Below are positions 25,801-34,322 of a stretch of 64,000 nucleotides of DNA, piece after piece. Made by a program: the position numbers and the translations under genes. Within the stretch, counting starts at the first letter, position 1. Each line of letters starts with the position of its first letter. The notes beneath the pieces were generated by a model. That model did no database searches. It saw nothing but the letters and a program-made list of their open reading frames with translations, and was not told where the DNA came from. Source of the stretch: Lewinella sp. IMCC34191 (GTDB lineage Bacteria > Bacteroidota > Bacteroidia > Chitinophagales > Saprospiraceae); contig NZ_QNQZ01000001.1 in the NCBI RefSeq assembly GCF_003390935.1, positions 868,001 through 932,000 of the forward strand, given 5' to 3'.

Positions 25801-27514
25801 CGATAACCTGGCCAGCCAGTTGAAAGTCGGGGGCGTACCCTACGTCATCAGCGCCGATGCCCGTATCATTCCGGGAGACAGCATTCTCGTCGTCGAATCC
25901 GGCGGAAAGATCCAGCAGTTGACCAACGCACAAATCGTAGCGGATACCCTCAACCAGTATCACGTCATCAACCGCGCCACCGTAGATATCGCCGGGCGGA
26001 AAGAGTACACCGCTTCGGGTTTCTATGAGTATAACGTAGGTGACCACGTCCAGGAATTCGAATTGCAGAATATCGTCGGTACGCGGGTAGGGAAGGGCCT
26101 GAAGTCGGAAAAGAAAACGGCGACCCGGGCGGAGGGCCAGATCGAAGAGACGACGCAGTTCTACATCGACGATAAAACCCGATTCTACGGAACCATCCAA
26201 CTGGACGCCGGAGATAAGGAACTGGCCTTCGACGGCTACGCCCGCATCGAGGCGGAGAAATTGCCGAGTGCCGAATGGTTCGTGGTTGAAAGTATGGGCG
26301 ACAAGAATAACCTGGTTCTCAATACCAAAGACGCCTTAGGTAAGGATGCCAAACCCCTTTATACCGGTTTTTACCTGAGCAAACCCGAGCGTAATATTTA
26401 TCCCAGCATCATTCAGACGCCGCAGCGTCGCGCGGACCATGCCATTCTCGACGCCAGCGGTGTATTCACCTACGATGAGAGCCGCGATGCCTTCCTGCTC
26501 GGTGATAGCGTTCGCGTAAACGATCCCGAAGCGAGGGTGGGTAATCTGATGGTCTTCGATCACGCCAACGGGCAAGTGACCGGCGACGGTGAACTGGGCA
26601 TCGGCGGGCGCCTGAAGTACATCAGCATGCGATCTTACGGGACCGTAGCGATGGAACTCCCCGAGCAATTTGTCCGCGAGCCGGAACCCGAACCCGCCGT
26701 AGCCGATGTTCCGACCGCCACCGAGCCGCAAGACACTTCCGCTACCGGTGACGATCCGGAAACCCTGACCGATAATATGTTCCTGCTGGAGGAGGAAGTC
26801 GAGGAAGCACCGGCGACGGACATCAGCATCGTGGATATCAACGAGCGCGCCCGCACGGAACAGAATTACCCGGAAACCGAGGTAGACATCATGACGGCTA
26901 TCGACCTTATCCTGCCGCGGTCGCTGACCGAAATTTTGGTCAACGATATTTCCTCCGGGGCCTATAGTGCGCCACAGTTATTGATCAACCAGCGCGTACC
27001 CTTTGCAACCGCGGGCATCGAAACGCTCTTTCCCGAAGGCGGCGACCGCGACCGGGCCATTGCTGGTCTCTCAGCCGATGCCATCGACCTGCCGCCGGCC
27101 ATCAACAAGCACACCTTCCTCTTCTCCGATATGAAGATGAAGTGGAGCACCGATTACCAATCGTTCGTCAGTACGGAAACCCTAAACGGACTGGCATCCG
27201 TAGCCGGACGCCCGATCAGCCGCCGCTTCGAGTCCTACCTGGAAGTGAAGATGACCACGGGAGGCGACGATCGGCTTTACCTGTACATCCAGTCGCCGAG
27301 CGAAACCTACTACTTCTTCGGGTACAAAGACGGCATCCTCAACGTCGTCAGTAACAACAATACCTTCATGAACGAGTTACGGAGCGTGAAGCCAAAAGAT
27401 CTCGTATTGGAAATGGATGACGGCCTCACCTACGAAATCCTCGAGGTAACCCCCGGTACGGCCCAAACCTTTCTGCGTCGCGCCAAAAGCGCCTTCGAAA
27501 CCGTAGAAGAGTAA
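22802..27514 (+). CDS. Very large exported protein of unknown function (1570 aa)
   Basis: Family not recognised. The ATG at 22802 overlaps the prmA stop (ATGA) and begins a signal peptide, MNKLAMRYYLLCALLFLGLVSHA^Q; an ATG at 22817 would serve equally. Residues 20-300 are mostly helical. From about 300 to 1300 the sequence is rich in Gly, Asp, Thr and alternating hydrophobic residues with many segments such as VYLQGDSAVVGRTSVSF, IDLNAGTILVEGVKPL and YAGNAILTGNDFHFKYD, which look like stacked beta-strands or a beta-solenoid. About 1320-1360 is an acidic/Pro linker (EPEPEPAVADVPTATEPQD), followed by a compact C-terminal domain. No T9SS domain and no transmembrane helix. An envelope scaffold role is conceivable but unsupported. 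Confidence 0.85.
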   Translation: MNKLAMRYYLLCALLFLGLVSHAQLSALEPDAELISFEEQLEAYMTATKNKRAEESYANFIGVFLGGGFTEAQQKRVVQSSVMLANFNARADGPMANYLDIQIALSNDERAQLFEEFHDLLAKTLDVYASSPSSVSNVLSTSLSYLTRSRLDNNEGPEGWYVAGGKPSFQFDESPVLFIDEVYRLKGAKQRDSLLIQETKLYVDLTNEMVTGKGGRSDWQRVGLPSDIFVRLVDYHVNTKRDILTSDSAQLQYPPYFGDKIIYGQYEDRVQGSGPRAAGEVPRFTSNDKFVTIDNIGENMSLIGRFELRAARIFATTSEDSDIPVTLQIRNSSDELKMRGSARQFVVVPGDRLTGQQVNMAIFFNGDSLYHPSTSIEVDIEDRLVKLKRTNSSADRAPFLHSANHFAIDANNINVYLQGDSAVVGRTSVSFQEKGDVHFESENYFNMLDYTRIRALAGFNPLEVIYRYQHDLYAATDTLSANGIAERFQSGLTSGDIESVLFDLQSRGFLTYNPESQKVIVNEKLEHYVLSAREAKDYDRLELISSIETENAFIDLNAGTILVEGVKPLQFNPKKQLAIKPYGGQVAIVGDRNLDFSGQVYAGNAILTGNDFHFKYDPYYIQFDSVRYIDLFLPEGGNMEPGARKLSTASRLEHVSGYLLLDAPKNKSGSEDIAYFPSLQTRGPSYIYYDQADSSSLYSRDSFYFELAPFSLNNLDSLTETNLNLEGELVSGGIFPRMKQQLQIQEDGSLGFVARIDSMPESMYGDRGAYTGEVSLNNGGLVGDGTLRYLEAEITSPNIRFGVDSATTTAQSFVLNESVTDIRQVPDVRGETVNVTFMPYGDSLAVVPQEGETFDLFGTGDHTFDGTLVLTPEALRGGGKLDWSQATVTSEDFSFGAKDVQIDTASVSIKSQEDPGSLALTTNNVNADFNFATGEASFGSNGNELNTELPYIQFRTSSDRFDWDMAGGNITFETSEGKDRFSSINPDQDSLTFTGTTAVYDNLASQLKVGGVPYVISADARIIPGDSILVVESGGKIQQLTNAQIVADTLNQYHVINRATVDIAGRKEYTASGFYEYNVGDHVQEFELQNIVGTRVGKGLKSEKKTATRAEGQIEETTQFYIDDKTRFYGTIQLDAGDKELAFDGYARIEAEKLPSAEWFVVESMGDKNNLVLNTKDALGKDAKPLYTGFYLSKPERNIYPSIIQTPQRRADHAILDASGVFTYDESRDAFLLGDSVRVNDPEARVGNLMVFDHANGQVTGDGELGIGGRLKYISMRSYGTVAMELPEQFVREPEPEPAVADVPTATEPQDTSATGDDPETLTDNMFLLEEEVEEAPATDISIVDINERARTEQNYPETEVDIMTAIDLILPRSLTEILVNDISSGAYSAPQLLINQRVPFATAGIETLFPEGGDRDRAIAGLSADAIDLPPAINKHTFLFSDMKMKWSTDYQSFVSTETLNGLASVAGRPISRRFESYLEVKMTTGGDDRLYLYIQSPSETYYFFGYKDGILNVVSNNNTFMNELRSVKPKDLVLEMDDGLTYEILEVTPGTAQTFLRRAKSAFETVEE

Positions 27515-27525
27515 GGAGCGTCGTT

Positions 27526-28452
27526 TTACCGCATCCGGGCCCGCTTGACCAGATACTGCTGCAGTATCGGCCGGAAGCCGGAGTGAATATCCGCCTCCAC
27601 GTAATCGATCTTGTACTGCAGGCACTTAAGCCGTAAGCGCTGCTGGTAAGCGGCCACCTGCTCCACGTAGTATTCGCGTACTTGCTGCGGCTGTAGCTTG
27701 ACCCGTTCGCCGGATTCCATGTCGATAAATTCGTACGGCCGATTCTCAAACTCGAAGTCGATCTCCCGCGATTTGTCAATCGTGTGGAAGAGGACGACTT
27801 CGTGCTTGGCGTGCTTCAGGTGCTGCAGTGCGGCAAAGAGTTCGTCTTCCTTATCGGTGGCATCGAACATATCGCTGAAGAGGACGACCAGTGAACGGCG
27901 GTGGATGCTGTCCGCGATCTGGTGCAGGGCATCCGCCGTAGCCGTCTTGACATCGTGGGTAGGATGGTCGATTAGTTGCTGCAGGTAGGTCAGCATCAGG
28001 CGGTAATGCGTGGTGCTGGACTTCGGGCGGGTGTGCAGGCCCAGTTTTTCGTTAAAGAAGGAAAGGGCAAAAGCATCCCGCTGCCGCATCAGTAAATTCA
28101 TCAGACTGGCAGCGGCCAGCGTGGAGAATCGAATCTTATTGACGTAGTCCTCCGTCCGGTTGCCGATCTCCGGAAAGTACATGCTGGAGCTATTGTCGAT
28201 CACGATCTGGCAGCGCAGGTTGGTTTCTTCCTCGTAGCGCTTAGTGTACATCTTATCGGTACGCGCGAACACCTTCCAGTCGATATTGCGGGTGGGTTCC
28301 CCCTGGTTGTAAATGCGGTGCTCGGCGAATTCGACGCTGAAGCCGTGAAAGGGACTTTTGTGGAGTCCGATGATAAAGCCCTCCACCACCTGCCGGGCAA
28401 GAAGTTCCAGATTACCGAGGTTCCTGACCTGATCGTTGGTGATTAGTTGCAT
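27526..28452 (-). CDS. DUF58 domain protein (von Willebrand A-like)
   Basis: 308 residues of the DUF58 family. The motif GEPTRNIDWKVFARTDKMYTKRYEEE is diagnostic; it is followed by a VWA-like fold with the MIDAS-type IDNSSSM. Such proteins usually sit with MoxR-type ATPases and BatA/BatD genes in a chaperone-like system; none of those genes is next to it here, which is slightly unusual. Convergent with the large exported protein, whose stop lies 11 bases away, and divergent from the Spo0M-like gene. Confidence 0.88.
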   Translation of the reverse strand: MQLITNDQVRNLGNLELLARQVVEGFIIGLHKSPFHGFSVEFAEHRIYNQGEPTRNIDWKVFARTDKMYTKRYEEETNLRCQIVIDNSSSMYFPEIGNRTEDYVNKIRFSTLAAASLMNLLMRQRDAFALSFFNEKLGLHTRPKSSTTHYRLMLTYLQQLIDHPTHDVKTATADALHQIADSIHRRSLVVLFSDMFDATDKEDELFAALQHLKHAKHEVVLFHTIDKSREIDFEFENRPYEFIDMESGERVKLQPQQVREYYVEQVAAYQQRLRLKCLQYKIDYVEADIHSGFRPILQQYLVKRARMR

Positions 28453-28516
28453 AGGCTAACTTATAGGTGCCGGGGGCGTTTGTCGATAAGAACGGATGTA
28501 TCCGACGATGGATGCC

Positions 28517-28524
28517 TAAATTTC
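28517..28524 (+). promoter_or_regulatory. -7 box of the Spo0M-like gene (leaderless geometry)
   Basis: TAAATTTC matches TAnnTTTG at seven of eight bases, with GAAA between it and the ATG at 28529, the same 4-nt distance as at 15349, 16075 and 41340. Confidence 0.4.
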
Positions 28525-28528
28525 GAAA

Positions 28529-28993
28529 ATGCTAGGAAAAGTAAAACAATGGTTGGGGATCGAGGGCGTCAAACTGGAATTACTCCTTCCCCCTGACTTT
28601 AGTCCGAAGATGGGTAGTCTGGCCGGCAGAATCCGCTTGTCCAGCAAGCACCCCCAAACCGTCACCGCCGTCAAGATCGTGATGGTGGAAAAATACAGCC
28701 GCGGTAAGGACGAAGATCAACTCGTTGACGAATACGAGCTGGGCCGACAAGTGATAACGGATACCATTCCCGTCCCAGGCGAAGGGGTACCCGTGGAACT
28801 TAATTTCCGCATCGCCTTCAGCCCCCTGCCATCGCCGATGGACGAATTTGGCAACCGGAACCCTTTATTCGGCGGCCTGGCCTGGGCGGCCAAACGCTTA
28901 CGCGGAGTGAACAGCGAGTTCCGCATCGAAGCGGAAGCCCAGGTGCAGGGGGTAGGGCTAAATCCCTTCGATAAGCAAGTCCTCTCGCAGTAG
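28529..28993 (+). CDS. Spo0M-like (arrestin-fold) protein
   Basis: 154 residues. The opening MLGKVKQWLGIEGVKLEL resembles sporulation-control protein Spo0M of Firmicutes, whose fold is arrestin-like. Then come beta-rich stretches (GSLAGRIRLSSKHPQTVTAVKIVMVEKY) and a basic Pro-rich turn (SPLPSPMDEF). It is shorter than the Bacillus protein. The assignment rests on the N-terminal pattern and is moderate; function in a non-sporulating bacterium is unknown. There is no signal peptide. It lies divergent from the DUF58 gene and probably alone in its transcript. Confidence 0.6.
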   Translation: MLGKVKQWLGIEGVKLELLLPPDFSPKMGSLAGRIRLSSKHPQTVTAVKIVMVEKYSRGKDEDQLVDEYELGRQVITDTIPVPGEGVPVELNFRIAFSPLPSPMDEFGNRNPLFGGLAWAAKRLRGVNSEFRIEAEAQVQGVGLNPFDKQVLSQ

Positions 28994-29077
28994 ACTGCGC
29001 TAAAGTTCTCTTAAATTCACGGTGATGGGTACATGGAAGACGGTTAGGTACTAATTTAATAGGGCTAAATCGCCCCT

Positions 29078-29845
29078 ATGAAACACCTATACCTACCAGC
29101 CCTTGCTATCCTTCTCCTCCTATCGGCCTGCGGAAAGCCGCTACAGGTCGTTCGGATCAGTCCGGCGGCGGAGCAGGACATCGATCGATACCGCTATGGT
29201 AATCCGGTACAGTCGCTGCGCCAGGATGAGGTCACTGTCGAAGTCAGCTACTATGATGCCTCCGATGATTACCTAGTTTTCGACGCGGAAGTGATCAATG
29301 AATCCACCGAAGACATCCTGTTTGATCCCGTCGAGGCCTACCTGCAGCTAGCAGCCGATGCGCAAATACCCGCCCTGGACCCGGAATTCCAGTTGTTATC
29401 GATGGACCTGGAATCCGTCAGTCGCCAGCGTTCCGCGCGGGTTATGGCCTGGGCGGGAGCGGCCGTGCTCGTCGCTGCGTCGGCCTATGCCATCTCAAAG
29501 AGCGGTGGTTCGGTGGCCGAGGTTCCCACCGACGCAACTTTGGTCGCGGATTTGGGCATCCAGGTCGCCGATGCCATGACCTTCGCGGTGTTGCAACAAA
29601 ACCAAAACCTCCTTCAGCGGAACTACGCCCCAACGGAAGAGGAAATACCCGCCCCCGATAACCGCTATTTCTGGCTGGATTACAGCTTCCGTAAAACGAC
29701 CCTGCGTCCAGGGGAGTCAGCGGTAGGCAAGCTGGTCTTTCCGCGGGCGGACATGGAGGTGAATTTTCAGCTGGCCGTACCGGTCATCGGGCGGCCACCC
29801 TACACCTTTAATTTTACTCAGCGCATATTCCGTGACCGGCCATAG
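29078..29845 (+). CDS. Lipoprotein of unknown function
   Basis: 255 residues. Lipobox LLSACGK sets the acylated Cys near residue 18. The first half (about 50-110) is an immunoglobulin-like beta stretch (VTVEVSYYDASDDYLVFDAEVIN). A hydrophobic segment at about 124-142 (VMAWAGAAVLVAASAYAIS) may be a membrane helix, odd for a lipoprotein. The C-terminal beta part (LRPGESAVGKLVFPRADMEVNFQLAVPV) repeats the Ig-like look. No family recognised. It ends 8 bases before the convergent dienelactone hydrolase gene. Confidence 0.7.
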   Translation: MKHLYLPALAILLLLSACGKPLQVVRISPAAEQDIDRYRYGNPVQSLRQDEVTVEVSYYDASDDYLVFDAEVINESTEDILFDPVEAYLQLAADAQIPALDPEFQLLSMDLESVSRQRSARVMAWAGAAVLVAASAYAISKSGGSVAEVPTDATLVADLGIQVADAMTFAVLQQNQNLLQRNYAPTEEEIPAPDNRYFWLDYSFRKTTLRPGESAVGKLVFPRADMEVNFQLAVPVIGRPPYTFNFTQRIFRDRP

Positions 29846-29853
29846 ACCGACAT

Positions 29854-30747
29854 CTATGCCTTCAGGTAGTAAGTGAAAAAATCAATCGTGCGATCCCACG
29901 CTAGCTTTGCCGCTTTCTCATCGTAACGGGGCGTGGTATCGTTGTGGAAGCCGTGCTGGACGTCGGTGTACACGTGAGCGGAATGCTGTTTGCCCTCCCG
30001 AAGCAAGGCAGCCGCATAGTCCGGCCATCCGGCATTGACGCGCTCGTCAAGTCCGGCGTAGTGTAGCTGAAGGGGTGCCTGAATCTTCGAAACCTCCTCA
30101 TCCGATGGTTGTCCACCGTAAAAGGGGACGGAAGCGGACAGACCGGGTAAACGCACGGCCATGGAATTAGCAATGGACCCACCGAAGCAGAAACCCACAA
30201 CGCCGACCTTGCCATTCGTGTCGGGGTGGTCCTTAAGGTAAGCGTAGCCGGCGATAAAGTCTTCCAGCATTTCATCTCGATCGCGCTGCCGCTGTAGCTC
30301 CCGGCCGTCATCGTCGTTGCCCGGGTAGCCACCCAGTGGCCAGAGCGCGTCCGGCGCTAGGGCGACAAATCCCGCTACGGCCGCCCGTCGTGCCACGTCT
30401 TCGATGTGGGGGTTCAGGCCCCGGTTTTCGTGGACGACCAGCACGCCGCCCGGCTTGGCGGTAAGCTCGCCGGCCGGTCTTGCCAGCAGTGCCCGGATCT
30501 CACCGCCCCCGTCGGGCGACTTATACACCACGTATTCCGTTTCAATACGGGCGTCGTCGGGCTTGATCTGCACGGCGGTAGCGTACTTGGGTTGCAGGTA
30601 ATCGAGGATACCGGCCACGGTGAGCCCACCGACGGCGTACGCGCCGATCCGTTCGATGAATTCGCGCCGTTCCAGCTTGCTGTGTACGTAGCGGTCGAAG
30701 AGGCGGTATACGTCGGGGTGGAGGTCTTCTTTGTTGATCTTGGCCAT
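29854..30747 (-). CDS. Dienelactone hydrolase family protein
   Basis: 297 residues, alpha/beta-hydrolase of the DLH type. The N-terminal stretch KLERREFIERIGAYAVGGLTVAGIL looks like a twin-arginine signal with no obvious cleavage site, so an exported or membrane-tethered enzyme is likely. Triad: Cys in GFCFGGSIA, Asp in YAGLDERVNAGW, His in VQHGFHND. The oxyanion region is VVHENRGLNPHIEDVARR, typical of YghX/DLH-like hydrolases. The true substrate (carboxymethylenebutenolide or another ester) is unknown. The ATG at 30747 gives MAKINKEDLHPDVYRLF, the family N-terminus; the frame is open further but unconserved. It is divergent from the PQQ-type dehydrogenase. Confidence 0.88.
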   Translation of the reverse strand: MAKINKEDLHPDVYRLFDRYVHSKLERREFIERIGAYAVGGLTVAGILDYLQPKYATAVQIKPDDARIETEYVVYKSPDGGGEIRALLARPAGELTAKPGGVLVVHENRGLNPHIEDVARRAAVAGFVALAPDALWPLGGYPGNDDDGRELQRQRDRDEMLEDFIAGYAYLKDHPDTNGKVGVVGFCFGGSIANSMAVRLPGLSASVPFYGGQPSDEEVSKIQAPLQLHYAGLDERVNAGWPDYAAALLREGKQHSAHVYTDVQHGFHNDTTPRYDEKAAKLAWDRTIDFFTYYLKA

Positions 30748-30874
30748 AGTTGTGTGCAATTTGAAGAAAGGTACGCTTTTACCTCCCGCCACGCACATAA
30801 CAAAGTGCTGGCGAAACAGCCGGCTTAAGACCGCGGTTTGGCGCTTTGGTATCCCCTCCGATTAAACCGAACCT

Positions 30875-32080
30875 ATGAAACGCATTCCCCTTTTTTGCCT
30901 CCCGCTTTTGATAGCGGGCTGCAGTACCGCATCTGAAGTACAACCGCTGTCGTCTACCCCTGAAGACCCCATTAACCGCGCCCGTGTAGAAGGCTTTGTT
31001 TTTCAACCCGAGCGAGTGGATGCAACGGACGCACGGGTAGCAGAACTCCAGGTGCCGGAAGGTTTCACCATCGAGAAATACGCCGAGGATATGGGCAAGC
31101 CCCGCATGCTGGCCGTACGGGACGACGGTACCGTTTACGTGACCCGTCGGGAAGGCGATATCTATATGCTTAAGGATGCCGACGGTGACGGCCGTGCGGA
31201 CAGCCAGGAAAAGATCTTTGAGATGAAGAACATCCACGGTCTGGCGCTGCGTGGGGATGAATTGTATATGATGGCCGTCAACGAGATTATGAAAACCTCC
31301 CTCCGGGCAGACGGTAAATTCGGTCCGATCGATACGATCGCAAAGGAATTCCCCGAAGGAGGCCAGCATAATAACCGGACCATCGCTTTTGGTCCCGACG
31401 GAATGTTGTACGCCTCCGTAGGAAGTACGTGCAATGCCTGCAAGGAAACGAATGACGAAAACGCCACGATGGTACGGATGAATGCAGACGGAAGTGAGCG
31501 CAAGATCTTTGCCAAGGGACTGCGAAATACCATTGGGTTCGACTGGCACCCGGAAACCGGCGCGTTTTATGGCCTCGATCACGGGATCGACTGGTTGGGA
31601 GACGATGCCCAGCGGGAAGAGCTAAATCTCCTGGAGGACGGAAAGCACTACGGATGGCCCTACATCTACGAGGACGGGGAGTACAATCCTGCCGATGAAC
31701 CCGACGAAGGTTTCGCGGCCTTTGAGAAGAAAGTGACCAGCCCGGTGCTTACCTACACCGCGCACAGTGCGCCCCTGGATCTCATTTTTTACCGTGGCGA
31801 CCAGTTTCCGGCCGAATACCGGAATGATGCCATCGTTACGCTACGGGGTAGCTGGAATCGCTCGGAGCCGAGTGGGTACAAGATCGTGCGCATCACCTTC
31901 GACGATAACGGTCAACCCACCGGTTTCGAAGACTTTGCCACCGGCTGGCTCCGCAATAAGGACCAGCAGCAAATGGGGCGCTTAGTCGGTTTGGCGGAGA
32001 TGCCCGACGGTTCCTTACTTGCCACCGACGACACGAACGGCATCATCTACCGCATTGCCTACGGAACCCGTAGCCGCTAA
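30875..32080 (+). CDS. PQQ-dependent sugar dehydrogenase-like lipoprotein
   Basis: 401 residues. Signal peptide with lipobox LIAGCST (Cys16). A six-bladed beta-propeller of the soluble glucose/sorbosone dehydrogenase type follows: VPEGFTIEKYAEDMGKPRMLAVRDDGTVYVTRREGDIYML opens blade 1; GGQHNNRTIAFGPDGMLYASVGS has the conserved HNxR motif with the catalytic-type His; SCNAC-like Cys pair; LRNTIGFDWHPETG and HYGWPYIYED. PQQ and Ca2+ binding are inferred from the family. It would oxidise a sugar in the periplasm or at the outer membrane. The stop is followed by a copy of the GC-rich element that precedes the PLP gene. Confidence 0.85.
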   Translation: MKRIPLFCLPLLIAGCSTASEVQPLSSTPEDPINRARVEGFVFQPERVDATDARVAELQVPEGFTIEKYAEDMGKPRMLAVRDDGTVYVTRREGDIYMLKDADGDGRADSQEKIFEMKNIHGLALRGDELYMMAVNEIMKTSLRADGKFGPIDTIAKEFPEGGQHNNRTIAFGPDGMLYASVGSTCNACKETNDENATMVRMNADGSERKIFAKGLRNTIGFDWHPETGAFYGLDHGIDWLGDDAQREELNLLEDGKHYGWPYIYEDGEYNPADEPDEGFAAFEKKVTSPVLTYTAHSAPLDLIFYRGDQFPAEYRNDAIVTLRGSWNRSEPSGYKIVRITFDDNGQPTGFEDFATGWLRNKDQQQMGRLVGLAEMPDGSLLATDDTNGIIYRIAYGTRSR

Positions 32081-32101
32081 GCGGTTGGCCGGAAAACGCT
32101 C

Positions 32102-32118
32102 TACCTGCGCTCCGCCGC
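32102..32118 (+). promoter_or_regulatory. Copy 3 of the TACCTGCGCTCCGCCGC upstream element
   Basis: A perfect 17-base copy, 59 bases before the ATG of the PLP enzyme gene and in its orientation. It marks the start of the three-gene operon to 35349. Confidence 0.55.
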
Positions 32119-32177
32119 AATGAGTGACGGCAAACGATTCGACCCGCCCCCGGTTAGTAGGGTAGAGCAACCCCTTT

Positions 32178-33227
32178 ATGACCCTAAGAGATGCCGTGCG
32201 AACAGCGGATAATACCGTAAGTAAATCAGCGCGAGAACTGGCGCAAACCAGTAGTAATCAAAGCGCTAGCCAGATCGATCGATTGCATGCCTTTAGCCAG
32301 ATCATCGAGCGCGAAGTCGGGGATACCTGGCTACGTAGGTCACGCGGACTGGAGCGGGACTTCGATCATGACCAGCTATACCTCAAATTCGAGGGGGATA
32401 ATCCCACCGGTACGCAAAAAGACCGGATCGCCTTTGCGCACGTCGAGGAGGCCCTCGCCAACGGACACGAGCGCGTGGTTCTGGCTACCTGTGGCAATTA
32501 CGGGGTAGCCGTCGCGCTCGCTGCCAGCCTGGCCGGTCTGCGCTGTGAGATTTTCCTGCCCGCTTCCTACCACTCGAAGCGTCTCGGAGAAATGGAACAA
32601 CTGGGGGCAAACCTTCACCGCCCGGAAGGTACCTATGAAGACACGGTGCGGATCAGCAGCGAATGGGCGCAACGGGAAGGGGGCTACGATGCCAATCCGG
32701 GTGCCGAGAATACGGACCTGCAGCTACGGGCCTACGCGGATATTGCCACCGAAATCGTGCGGTCGCTGGGAAAGGTCCCGGACAGGGTGGCGGTTCCCGT
32801 ATCCAATGGAACGCTCCTCGCCGGCATCTTTTACGGCTTCGAACGCATGATGAACAACGGGCATACGGATCGCTTACCGCGGATGCTGGCCGCTTCGTCC
32901 ATCCGCAAAAACCCCATCGTCACCTCATTTCTCGCCGGAAGCCGACGCTGCGTAGACCTGGATCCGAATAAAATCAGGGAAACCAACATCAACGAACCGC
33001 TCATTAACTGGCATAGCTTTGACGGGCAGGAAGCGCTGAACGCCGTCTGGAAAAGCGGGGGAGGGGCCTGCCACGTCACCGACGAGCAGATGCGCAAAAT
33101 GTCTAGCTACTTAAGTCAGAAGGAGGCCCTGCAGGTGCTTCCGGCCTCGACCGCGGGCCTGATCGGGCTTACCGCTGAAGAGAGCGATCATTCCGTACAG
33201 ATTGCGGTTCTTACCGCCAAACGATAA
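32178..33227 (+). CDS. PLP-dependent enzyme, threonine synthase/cysteine synthase fold
   Basis: 349 residues of fold-type II PLP enzymes. The Schiff-base lysine is Lys81 in FEGDNPTGTQKDR; the cofactor loop ATCGNYGVAVALAASLAG is the usual GN-type motif; PVSNGTLLAGIFYGF is the phosphate-binding region. The C-terminal LQVLPASTAGLIGL fits threonine synthase/DapAL relatives. Residues 1-35 are a Ser/Asn-rich extension with no known role. It opens an operon: DUF1611 starts 6 bases later and the epimerase overlaps that gene. A true threonine synthase would lack such partners, so it more likely acts on a D-amino acid, dipeptide or related compound. Substrate unknown. Confidence 0.8.
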   Translation: MTLRDAVRTADNTVSKSARELAQTSSNQSASQIDRLHAFSQIIEREVGDTWLRRSRGLERDFDHDQLYLKFEGDNPTGTQKDRIAFAHVEEALANGHERVVLATCGNYGVAVALAASLAGLRCEIFLPASYHSKRLGEMEQLGANLHRPEGTYEDTVRISSEWAQREGGYDANPGAENTDLQLRAYADIATEIVRSLGKVPDRVAVPVSNGTLLAGIFYGFERMMNNGHTDRLPRMLAASSIRKNPIVTSFLAGSRRCVDLDPNKIRETNINEPLINWHSFDGQEALNAVWKSGGGACHVTDEQMRKMSSYLSQKEALQVLPASTAGLIGLTAEESDHSVQIAVLTAKR

Positions 33228-33233
33228 TTAAAT

Positions 33234-34322
33234 ATGAGTTCTACGCCTCTTGACGGCAACGCCATCGTTTACGCCGACGGCGCATTTAATACACCCAATG
33301 GCAAAACGGCCCATGGCCTGGCCCGCTTCACGCGGCGCTACCGGGTGATTGGCATCATCGACCAGCAGTACGCCGGCCGCGACAGCGGCGAGGTGCTGGA
33401 TGGTAAACCGAACGGTATTCCGGTCTATTCGTGCCTGCAGGATGCCCTCGAACAGAGCGATCAGCGGCCGGCGTATTTCGTCATCGGCCTGGCCCCGGAC
33501 GGGGGAAGGTTGCCCGGCTCGGGCCGGATGGCGGTACGCGAAGCCATCCAGGCGGGGCTGAATGTGGACAGCGGGCTGCACGATTTTATCAGCAACGATC
33601 CGGGCCTGCGCGAAGCAGCCGAACAATACGGCGTGAAGATTCGCGACGTGCGCAAGACGCCCGATCGCGATCAACTGCATTTCTTTTCGGGGGACATCGA
33701 GGAGGTGGACTGTCTGAAGCTTGCCGTGTTGGGTACCGATTCCGCCATCGGCAAACGGACCACGGCCTGGCTGATCGTGCACGGACTGGAAGCCGCCGGC
33801 TACGGCGCCCAGATGATCGGTACCGGGCAGACCGGGTGGATGCAGGGCGCCAAGTATTCAATGATCATGGATAGCTGTATCAATGACTTCGTTTCGGGTG
33901 AAATCGAGCACGCGGTAGTTAGCGCCTACCGCAACGAGCGGCCGGACGTAATCGTCATCGAAGGACAGGGCTCCCTGATGAACCCGGCCTACCCGGGTGG
34001 ATTCGAGATCCTGGCCGCCGGACGACCGGACTACGTGGTGCTCCAGCACGCACCCACGCGGAAGGAATACGATGGCTTCCCCGGGTACAAACTCCATAGC
34101 CTGCCGGAGCAGATCAACGCGATCAAGACGGTCTCCGGTCGGGAAGTCATTGCCGTGACGCTCAACCACGAGGGATTGCAGCCCGATGAGATCGATGCCG
34201 CCTGCCGCGCGGTCACCGAAGAGACCGGTCTTCCCTGCTATGATGTCCTGGCCCACGGGGCCGATGCGCTCGTGAAGCAAATTTCCAGCTACCTTCGCTC
34301 CGATGCGGATAACCGGAATTGA
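33234..34322 (+). CDS. DUF1611 family protein, DgcN-like (D-Glu N-acetyltransferase candidate)
   Basis: 362 residues. An N-terminal Rossmann-like domain (about 10-155, RVIGIIDQQYAGRDSGEVLDG) precedes a P-loop NTPase-like domain with LAVLGTDSAIGKRTTAWL (P-loop 167-176), IGTGQTGWMQGAKY, VIVIEGQGSLMNPAYPGG and LQHAPTRKEYDGFPGY. This is the DUF1611 family. One member, DgcN, was reported to N-acetylate D-glutamate before epimerisation by DgcA; this gene sits directly before a DgcA-like epimerase with a 20-bp overlap, which supports the same role. Other DUF1611 members may differ, so the activity is inferred from family and context. Confidence 0.8.
   Translation: MSSTPLDGNAIVYADGAFNTPNGKTAHGLARFTRRYRVIGIIDQQYAGRDSGEVLDGKPNGIPVYSCLQDALEQSDQRPAYFVIGLAPDGGRLPGSGRMAVREAIQAGLNVDSGLHDFISNDPGLREAAEQYGVKIRDVRKTPDRDQLHFFSGDIEEVDCLKLAVLGTDSAIGKRTTAWLIVHGLEAAGYGAQMIGTGQTGWMQGAKYSMIMDSCINDFVSGEIEHAVVSAYRNERPDVIVIEGQGSLMNPAYPGGFEILAAGRPDYVVLQHAPTRKEYDGFPGYKLHSLPEQINAIKTVSGREVIAVTLNHEGLQPDEIDAACRAVTEETGLPCYDVLAHGADALVKQISSYLRSDADNRN

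Noticed and set aside
30779-31582. 267-codon frame antisense to the PQQ-type dehydrogenase
   Set aside because: It is the reverse of a clear beta-propeller gene and has no recognisable protein features.
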